A DNA stretch of 6,193 bases from an uncultured bacterium. GTDB taxonomy: Bacteria; Desulfobacterota; WTBG01. The notes under the pieces are model-generated. The model was not told the DNA's origin. It made no database searches and was given only the letters and a program-made list of their open reading frames with translations. The stretch spans positions 1-6,193 of the forward strand of contig CALJBY010000171.1 in the NCBI GenBank assembly GCA_938024025.1, given 5' to 3'. Positions 1-4,181 of the stretch are shown piece after piece (position 1 is the stretch's first letter; each line of letters starts with the position of its first letter). A program made the position numbers and the translations under genes.

Positions 1-312
1 ATTATGGGTGAGAATGTGAGGATTTCGACCATTGCTGTTTCACATGGTAATTTGAGTATTATGGTTAAAGAGAACAAGGATGTGTCACAACCGCTTCCCT
101 TCTCTGAGAGAGGAAGGACCGTTGTTACGCCCGATACTGACATAGAGGTAGAAGAAGAAGATGCACAACTGATAGTGGTACCGGCAGGAGTTAATTTAAG
201 TGAAGTCGTGAGAGGGTTGAATGCGATAGGGGTTTCCCCGCGTGATTTGATTTCAATCTTCCAGGTTATACGGGCATCCGGAGCCTTACAGGCAGAACTG
301 GTGATTATATAA
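1..312 (+). CDS. flgI: Flagellar P-ring protein FlgI, C-terminal part (5' end outside window)
   Basis: This is the last 103 codons of the P-ring protein, the periplasmic ring that surrounds the flagellar rod in the peptidoglycan layer. The frame is open from base 1, so the ATG at position 4 is an internal methionine. The segment MGENVRIS followed by AVSHGNL, then the VSQP stretch, the VVTP segment and an ending of the type VVRGLNAIGVSPRDLISIFQ...LQAELVII, match the conserved C-terminus of FlgI. The family is usually about 350-370 residues, so roughly the last quarter to third is present. The stop at 310-312 lies one base before the flgJ start, the usual flgI-flgJ order, which implies one transcript and coupled translation. 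The signal peptide expected of FlgI would lie upstream of the window. Confidence 0.96.
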   Translation: MMGENVRISTIAVSHGNLSIMVKENKDVSQPLPFSERGRTVVTPDTDIEVEEEDAQLIVVPAGVNLSEVVRGLNAIGVSPRDLISIFQVIRASGALQAELVII

Positions 313-313
313 G

Positions 314-1135
314 ATGACTACAGCAGCTTCCCTTGTACCTACAACATATTCCCGGCACCTGCTCGAGGGCACACGAAAGAGCGGGGATCAGACAGCACGA
401 GATACAATGGGCTTGTCTCCACGGGAAGCACAAAGGTTGGAAGCTGCCTGTGCAGAATTCGAATCACTTTTAATTAATCTCGTTATGAAGCAGATGAGGA
501 AAACAGTCACTAAATCAGGATTGATCGACGGCGGTATGGGTGAAGAAATTTTTACCGGGATGATGGATGAAGAGATTGCCAAACAGATGTCATCCCGCCA
601 GGGCCTGGGGTTACGGGGTGCTCTCATGGAGCAACTAACCGGTGTTAGAGGGAGTGCCATACCTCAAAACATTGCCCTCAAGAGCTATCGCAGGAATAAT
701 CCCGTTACAACATCCGGGCAGACCTTTGCCCTTCCTGTCTCAGGTACCATTTCTTCTCCGTATGGCTGGAGGAAGGATCCCTTTACCGGTGAATCTAAAT
801 TCCATCACGGAGTTGATATAGCCAGCCCTGCCGGTTCGGGTATTTTTGCTGCGGGCAAGGGGCGTGTAGTCTTTAGCGGATGGAAAAAAGGATATGGTAA
901 TGTAGTTGAAATAGACCATGGTGATGGGTTCACCACGCTCTATGCTCATAATGAAAAAAATCTGGTCAAGGAGGGTGAAGAGATCAGCCACTATCAACTC
1001 ATTGCCCTGGTAGGAAACACGGGAAAGTCAACAGGCGCCCATCTCCACTATGAGGTGAAGAAAAACGGAGAGGTTGTCAATCCCACAAAGGTAACCCAAC
1101 TGAGTGAAGGGGGGTGGTATGCAAGCAGCCTGTAA
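314..1135 (+). CDS. flgJ: FlgJ-type rod-assembly protein: rod-binding domain fused to an M23 (LytM) peptidase
   Basis: The product has 273 residues. Residues about 34-110 are the FlgJ N-terminal rod-binding/rod-cap domain, recognisable by AAxxFESLLINLVMKQMRKT, then GGMGEEIF and the MMDEEIAKQM segment. After a linker (about 111-136), residues about 137-260 form an M23 metallopeptidase domain. The zinc and catalytic motifs are complete: HxxxD at H164/D168, the catalytic-type H212 in LYAH, and HLH at H243/H245. It should act in the periplasm, cutting peptide cross-links so the rod can pass. There is no signal peptide, in keeping with export of FlgJ by the flagellar type III system. In enterobacterial FlgJ the hydrolase part is instead a GH73 glucosaminidase. 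The ATG is one base after the flgI stop and has no strong Shine-Dalgarno sequence, so translation is probably coupled to flgI. The domain calls are firm; the cleavage specificity is inferred. Confidence 0.93.
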   Translation: MTTAASLVPTTYSRHLLEGTRKSGDQTARDTMGLSPREAQRLEAACAEFESLLINLVMKQMRKTVTKSGLIDGGMGEEIFTGMMDEEIAKQMSSRQGLGLRGALMEQLTGVRGSAIPQNIALKSYRRNNPVTTSGQTFALPVSGTISSPYGWRKDPFTGESKFHHGVDIASPAGSGIFAAGKGRVVFSGWKKGYGNVVEIDHGDGFTTLYAHNEKNLVKEGEEISHYQLIALVGNTGKSTGAHLHYEVKKNGEVVNPTKVTQLSEGGWYASSL

Positions 1136-1176
1136 ACCCAGACTTTGCAGTAGACGGCTGCTGGCAATTCTGGGTT
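1135..1176 (+). repeat. Inverted repeat (stem-loop) right after the flgJ stop
   Basis: The arms AACCCAGA (1135-1142) and TCTGGGTT (1169-1176) are perfect 8-base reverse complements. They enclose 26 bases in which GCAG (1147-1150) can pair with CTGC (1158-1161) around a 7-base loop. The left arm begins at the last base of the flgJ stop codon. No T-run follows, so this does not look like an intrinsic terminator. It could be a processing or mRNA-stability element between flgJ and the small ORF downstream, or simply chance. Confidence 0.45.
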
Positions 1177-1190
1177 AATCCCATGGTGAT

Positions 1191-1200
1191 AAGAAAGGAG
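1191..1200 (+). promoter_or_regulatory. Strong ribosome binding site of the small ORF
   Basis: AAGAAAGGAG ends nine bases before the ATG at 1210 and decides the start of the small ORF. The same site lies only four bases from another ATG at 1205, which is followed at once by TAA. The string ATGTAATG therefore holds a start-stop pair overlapping the real start by one base. Confidence 0.6.
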
Positions 1201-1209
1201 CGTTATGTA

Positions 1210-1431
1210 ATGAACGGCAACTCAAGCAGTTCGATTAAAAGAAAAACCTTCGTGCAACAGATAAGCGATAACAACGAACAGGGCGGTAAAGGCAGTTTTG
1301 GTTTGCTCCGGATGTTCAGTGTTTATGGGGGTAAATCCCCTGGAGCGCTGACAGCGGGCAGGGGTTCTGGAATCATCAACCAACCACCTGTATCCCGTGT
1401 GATCAACAAAAACAGCCGGAAGAACCCTTAA
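1210..1431 (+). CDS. Small, very basic protein of unknown function between flgJ and flgM
   Basis: I do not recognise this 73-residue product. It has 11 Lys/Arg against 2 Asp/Glu. It starts with a Ser-rich stretch (NSSSSIKRK), has a Gly/Ser-rich middle (QGGKGSFGLL, YGGKSPG, AGRGSG), and ends in an Asn/Lys/Arg-rich tail. There is no signal peptide, membrane segment or known motif. Support for a real gene is its good Shine-Dalgarno at nine bases, its position in the flagellar series, and the otherwise unexplained 445-base gap between flgJ and flgM. Against it are the lack of recognisable homology and the low-complexity composition. In-frame upstream ATGs exist at 1114 (inside flgJ) and 1183, but neither has a comparable binding site, so 1210 is preferred. 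If real, an Asn/Ser/Gly-rich composition with little predicted structure would fit a small exported or regulatory flagellar protein, but that is speculation. Confidence 0.5.
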   Translation: MNGNSSSSIKRKTFVQQISDNNEQGGKGSFGLLRMFSVYGGKSPGALTAGRGSGIINQPPVSRVINKNSRKNP

Positions 1432-1451
1432 AAAAGAAGGATGTTTTTAAG
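1427..1451 (+). repeat. AT-rich inverted repeat over the small ORF stop
   Basis: CTTAAAAA (1427-1434) and TTTTTAAG (1444-1451) are exact reverse complements around a 9-base loop, with the stop codon (1429-1431) inside the left arm. The right arm ends the T-run, but the stem is almost wholly A-U and has no GC-rich part. It is at best a weak terminator or attenuator separating the flgJ side from the flgM promoter region. Confidence 0.35.
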
Positions 1452-1477
1452 AGTCAAGGACTAAACCAATAAAAACA

Positions 1478-1511
1478 GATAATCTCAGGATCGCGATGAT
1501 AATCAATTGAT
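1478..1511. repeat. Repeated GATAATC words and palindromes upstream of the flgM promoter
   Basis: GATAATC occurs at 1478-1484 and again at 1498-1504, exactly 20 bases apart (about two helical turns). Two perfect palindromes lie alongside: ATCGCGAT (1490-1497) and ATCAATTGAT (1502-1511). The last ends ten bases before the -35 element of the sigma-28 promoter. The arrangement could be an operator for a regulator acting with that promoter. The region is AT-rich, so chance is a real alternative, and I do not recognise the site. Confidence 0.25.
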
Positions 1512-1520
1512 AAAAATGAC

Positions 1521-1548
1521 TAAAGTTATTCTGACCTCTTGCCGATTA
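1521..1548 (+). promoter_or_regulatory. Sigma-28 (FliA) promoter of flgM
   Basis: The -35 element TAAAGTTA (1521-1528) and the -10 element GCCGATTA (1541-1548) each match 7 of 8 bases of the enterobacterial FliA consensus (TAAAGTTT and GCCGATAA). The spacer is 12 bases, one more than the usual 11. Transcription should start about 1553-1556, giving a short leader of about 25 bases that carries the flgM ribosome binding site. It is the only good match I saw in the window and sits where late flagellar control would be expected. It would make FlgM part of its own feedback loop and could also feed flgN, flgK and flgL, since no terminator is visible between them. Confidence 0.8.
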
Positions 1549-1567
1549 GATAGGTAAGTAATTGTAT

Positions 1568-1574
1568 AGGAGGT
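1568..1574 (+). promoter_or_regulatory. Consensus ribosome binding site of flgM
   Basis: AGGAGGT is a full Shine-Dalgarno match six bases before the ATG at 1581. It fixes the start and suggests strong translation of flgM from the sigma-28 transcript. Confidence 0.85.
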
Positions 1575-1580
1575 ACAGGT

Positions 1581-1889
1581 ATGAAAGTTGATAGTGAGCG
1601 ATCCCTGCTGAATCTAGAGGCCTATGTTAAAAATGCTCAGGACGGGGAAGCCGTAAAACAATCGCAGCGGCAGGAGCAGGAAAGAGCTTCAGCAACGGAA
1701 CAAGTAAAGCTCTCCGACACGGCCAGAGATATCCAGAAGATTCGAGAAATTGTTGACGCGACACCTGAGATTAGAGCAGACAAGGTGGGACACTTCAAAA
1801 GGGAGATAGAAGCTGGAAACTACAGCGTGAATGGGGATAAGGTAGCAGAAAAGATGTTACGGGAATCTCTTGTTGACGCATTTATATAA
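1581..1889 (+). CDS. flgM: Anti-sigma-28 factor FlgM
   Basis: The product has 102 residues, about the usual FlgM size (90-105). FlgM binds FliA (sigma-28) in the cytoplasm and blocks late flagellar genes. When the hook is complete, FlgM is secreted through the flagellar export apparatus and sigma-28 is released. The C-terminal sigma-binding part (about 41-97) is clear: VKLSDTARDIQKIREIV, then TPEIRADKVGHFKREIE, then GNYSVNGDKVAEKML. The first 40 residues are polar and Gln/Glu-rich, as expected for the poorly folded export part. It has its own sigma-28-type promoter and a consensus ribosome binding site. flgN follows after 68 bases, flgM-flgN being a standard pair. Identity is firm from the C-terminal motif and the context. 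Confidence 0.95.
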   Translation: MKVDSERSLLNLEAYVKNAQDGEAVKQSQRQEQERASATEQVKLSDTARDIQKIREIVDATPEIRADKVGHFKREIEAGNYSVNGDKVAEKMLRESLVDAFI

Positions 1890-1934
1890 GGTAACCACAC
1901 TATCTCCTGTTATGCACACGTGCAGTTGAGCTGT

Positions 1935-1958
1935 CTCCCCTTTCTACGGAAAGGCGGG
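1935..1958 (+). promoter_or_regulatory. UACG-tetraloop hairpin covering the flgN ribosome binding site
   Basis: The 10-base arms CTCCCCTTTC (1935-1944) and GAAAGGCGGG (1949-1958) pair at nine of ten positions: six bp next to the loop, one C-C mismatch, then three bp including one G-U. The loop is TACG (1945-1948) closed by C-G, the very stable C(UNCG)G class. The right arm contains the only purine-rich Shine-Dalgarno candidate (GGAAAGG) for flgN, and its last base is the first base of the GTG start. No T-run follows, so it is not an intrinsic terminator. The likely effect is to limit free ribosome entry at flgN. ACGGA (1946-1950) fits the ANGGA core of CsrA binding sites, a possible but unproven second layer. 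Confidence 0.6.
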
Positions 1959-2467
1959 TGAATGACGTGGATGCATTGATAACAGAATTACGAGAGCTAC
2001 TTACACAGGAGATAGTAGTACACAAGCACCTTCTCGCGCTTCTTCACAAAGAGAAAGGGTTTTTAATCGATCTCTCCACAGAAGAGATTTTAGAAAATAC
2101 TAAAAAGAAAGAAACCTGCACACTTAAGATTAAAATGTTGGAAGAGTCGCGATCAGTTCTGGTTAAGCAACTCTCCCAACACTACGGCGTTCCTCCCGAA
2201 GAGCTGACCGTATCAAAAATAGTTTCTCTGCTTGAAGAGCCACATCGTTCAACCCTCGATGCTACTCGATCGACCCTTACGTCTCTCATCAAAAGTATAC
2301 AAGAAGCCAACCAGCATAACGGTCTGGTTGTCAAAGATGCGCTCCACTACTGTAAACGGTCTTTAGATTTCCTCTATTCTTCATCTGTTGCGAGTCCGAC
2401 CTATGTGGATGGTGGCAGGATAAAAGACCCGGCACGGTTTGGGAGCCTTCTTTCAAAGGAGATATAG
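1958..2467 (+). CDS. flgN: Flagellar export chaperone FlgN (for FlgK and FlgL)
   Basis: The product has 169 residues and looks almost entirely helical. A long N-terminal helix (about 2-32), a second around 41-75, and a helical C-terminal half (about 85-142) with the NGLVVKDALHYCKRSLDFL segment fit the FlgN fold. A tail with TYVDGGRI follows, as in many FlgN proteins. FlgN is a cytoplasmic chaperone that binds the C-terminal ends of FlgK and FlgL and brings them to the export gate. Both clients lie directly downstream, with flgK one base after the stop. Family-level sequence identity is weak, so the call rests on size, helix pattern, the C-terminal motif and context. The start is GTG at 1958, inside a hairpin; a second in-frame GTG at 1967 is the alternative. 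No in-frame ATG is near. Confidence 0.85.
   Translation: MNDVDALITELRELLTQEIVVHKHLLALLHKEKGFLIDLSTEEILENTKKKETCTLKIKMLEESRSVLVKQLSQHYGVPPEELTVSKIVSLLEEPHRSTLDATRSTLTSLIKSIQEANQHNGLVVKDALHYCKRSLDFLYSSSVASPTYVDGGRIKDPARFGSLLSKEI
2455..2461 (+). promoter_or_regulatory. Ribosome binding site deciding the flgK start
   Basis: AAAGGAG sits inside the last codons of flgN, seven bases before the ATG at 2469. It supports that start over the in-frame ATG at 2439, which lies inside flgN and would add ten residues before the conserved N-terminus. It also couples flgK translation to flgN. Confidence 0.8.
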
Positions 2468-2468
2468 C

Positions 2469-4172
2469 ATGCCTGGTTTATATGGTATTCTGGATATGGC
2501 CAAATGGGCGACGCTTACCCAGCAGGCCAATATTTCAGTGGTGAGTCATAATATTTCTAACGTGAATACCCCTGGCTACAGCCGTCAAAAGGTGCTCCTG
2601 GGGGCGGCCATTCCCGTTACTACTGAAGCGGGACAGATGGGCACCGGTGTGCGCACGGTAACCGTTCAAAGGGAATATGATAACTTTGTTGGAGTACAGC
2701 TCAACTTTGAAACACAGCTCCTGGGTAACTGGAAGGCCCTTAATTATAGCTTCCAGCGTGTTGAGGAGATCTTTAACGAGTCTTCAGAGTATGGGTTGAG
2801 TGGTGTCATGGACGAATACTGGAATGCATGGCAGGCACTGGCTGATAATCCCTCCGGTCAGGCAGAACGTGCAGCTTTGGTGAACATCGCTGAGACCATG
2901 TCCCATGACTTTAATAAGATGTACAATGATTTTCACACGCTCCAGACAGATGTTAATAACAGCATTAAGGGAACCGTGGATGAAATTAATGCATTGACTG
3001 ACCAGATCGTTGAGCTCAATGAGAAGATTTCACGGATTGAGGTGAGCGATGACATTGCCAATGATTTTAGAGACCAGCGGGATGGCCTCATGGATGAGCT
3101 GGCGGAAAAGATTGGTTATGACTACCTCGAAGACGATCTGGGCCAGGTGAGTATTTTTCTGGAAAATGGGAATCCGCTCGTATCGGCACGTATGAAGTGG
3201 GAGCTGGGAGTAGAAGTCAATACTGCTAATGACAATTTCTATGATGTGAGCTGGGATGACGGGAGTGGTACACTCACCCCCATTACGGACATCATCACCA
3301 GGGGTGAGTTGAGTGGAATGATAGAGATGCGGGATACGATTATCCCTGACTACCTGGCCAAGGTTGACAGGCTGGCCGGGGGAATCATTAATGCAACAAA
3401 TAAGCTCCACTACTACGGTTACGGGCTTGATGGTTCCACCGAAAATAATTTCTTTCTCCCCTTAAGTGCCGCTACGGGTTTTTCCGAGGATAATACGGGC
3501 GGTGCTGTAATCACCGGTGGGGATGTCTACGACAATACTGTTTTAACTCTCGATGACTATGAAATACGGTTTGTTGGTGGTAATTTCGAGATTTATAATG
3601 TCACCGATGGAACACAGGTGATGGATGCACGGGTTGATGGTAGTGTTATCGGTGGCGGTTCTTTTGGTTACACCAGCGGGAGCACTATTCAATTTGAGGG
3701 GATTGAAGTAATCCTGACTGATGGCGCTCTGGGCGGGCCGGCCGACGAGGATGTCTTTACGGTCAGCTCAACGGGAGATGCCGCTAAAAATATGACGGTC
3801 AACCCTGACATTGCAGGGGATGTTACTAAAATCGCTGCAGCAGAAGGTGTACCGGGTGATGACAACGTCAACGCTCTCGCCATAGCGGTCTTAAGAGATG
3901 GAAACACCATGAACAATAACACCACCAGTTTTAGCAGCTACTACAGCGGTCTGGTGGGTGAAGTAGGTGTAGATGTGCAGGACGCATCACGCAACCTTAC
4001 CTACCGGGAGACGATGGTTGAACAGCTGAACACGCGCAAAGAGTCAGTTTCAGGTGTCAATCTGGATGAAGAAGCAGTAAATTTGATGCGTTATCAGGCT
4101 GCATTTACGGCGGCAGCACGGATGATAACGGTCGTGGACGAACTGATACAAGAGTTGCTTAATTTAGCATAA
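2469..4172 (+). CDS. flgK: Hook-filament junction protein FlgK (HAP1)
   Basis: The product has 567 residues, close to the usual 450-650. FlgK forms the first junction layer between hook and filament and is exported by the flagellar type III system. The N-terminus carries the rod/hook family motif SVVSHNISNVNTPGYSRQ (about 23-40). The helical D1 region follows (about 90-215), with DEYWNAWQALADNPSG and the DQIVELNEKIS coiled-coil stretch. Residues about 345-435 form a beta-rich surface domain with Gly/Asp-rich turns. The C-terminus (about 505-567) has the conserved helix with GVNLDEEAVNLMRYQAAFTA, needed for assembly and for FlgN binding. The start at 2469 matches the family N-terminus and its ribosome binding site. 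flgL follows after nine bases. No irregularity was seen; the reading frame is intact throughout. Confidence 0.96.
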   Translation: MPGLYGILDMAKWATLTQQANISVVSHNISNVNTPGYSRQKVLLGAAIPVTTEAGQMGTGVRTVTVQREYDNFVGVQLNFETQLLGNWKALNYSFQRVEEIFNESSEYGLSGVMDEYWNAWQALADNPSGQAERAALVNIAETMSHDFNKMYNDFHTLQTDVNNSIKGTVDEINALTDQIVELNEKISRIEVSDDIANDFRDQRDGLMDELAEKIGYDYLEDDLGQVSIFLENGNPLVSARMKWELGVEVNTANDNFYDVSWDDGSGTLTPITDIITRGELSGMIEMRDTIIPDYLAKVDRLAGGIINATNKLHYYGYGLDGSTENNFFLPLSAATGFSEDNTGGAVITGGDVYDNTVLTLDDYEIRFVGGNFEIYNVTDGTQVMDARVDGSVIGGGSFGYTSGSTIQFEGIEVILTDGALGGPADEDVFTVSSTGDAAKNMTVNPDIAGDVTKIAAAEGVPGDDNVNALAIAVLRDGNTMNNNTTSFSSYYSGLVGEVGVDVQDASRNLTYRETMVEQLNTRKESVSGVNLDEEAVNLMRYQAAFTAAARMITVVDELIQELLNLA

Positions 4173-4181
4173 GAGGTAAAC

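Noticed and set aside
4..312. A complete 102-residue gene starting at ATG 4
   Set aside because: The frame is open through base 1 and the protein is the conserved C-terminus of FlgI, so this is a truncated longer gene.
388..997. Two minus-strand open frames inside flgJ (388-660 and 740-997)
   Set aside because: Both are antisense to well-conserved FlgJ and M23 domains and have no independent support.
1114..1209. Longer version of the small ORF starting at ATG 1114 inside flgJ
   Set aside because: It would overlap flgJ and has no binding site, whereas ATG 1210 has a good one; the extra residues show no recognisable sequence.
1427..1451. Intrinsic terminator after the small ORF
   Set aside because: The stem is almost all A-U with no GC-rich base and the T-run is itself the stem arm, so strong termination is unlikely; kept only as an inverted repeat.
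1507..1532. A sigma-70-type promoter from TTGATA (1507-1512) and TATTCT (1527-1532)
   Set aside because: The spacing is only 14 bases, and the overlapping sigma-28 match is far better and fits the gene downstream.
1913..1924. Inverted repeat TGCAC-AC-GTGCA in the flgM-flgN gap
   Set aside because: The loop would be two bases, too small for a stable hairpin, and five-base arms are expected by chance.
2439..2468. flgK start at ATG 2439
   Set aside because: It lies inside flgN and adds ten residues before the family-typical N-terminus. The strong binding site points to ATG 2469.
3030..3410. A 126-codon minus-strand open frame inside flgK
   Set aside because: It lies wholly within a conserved part of flgK, shows no protein family features and has no regulatory context.
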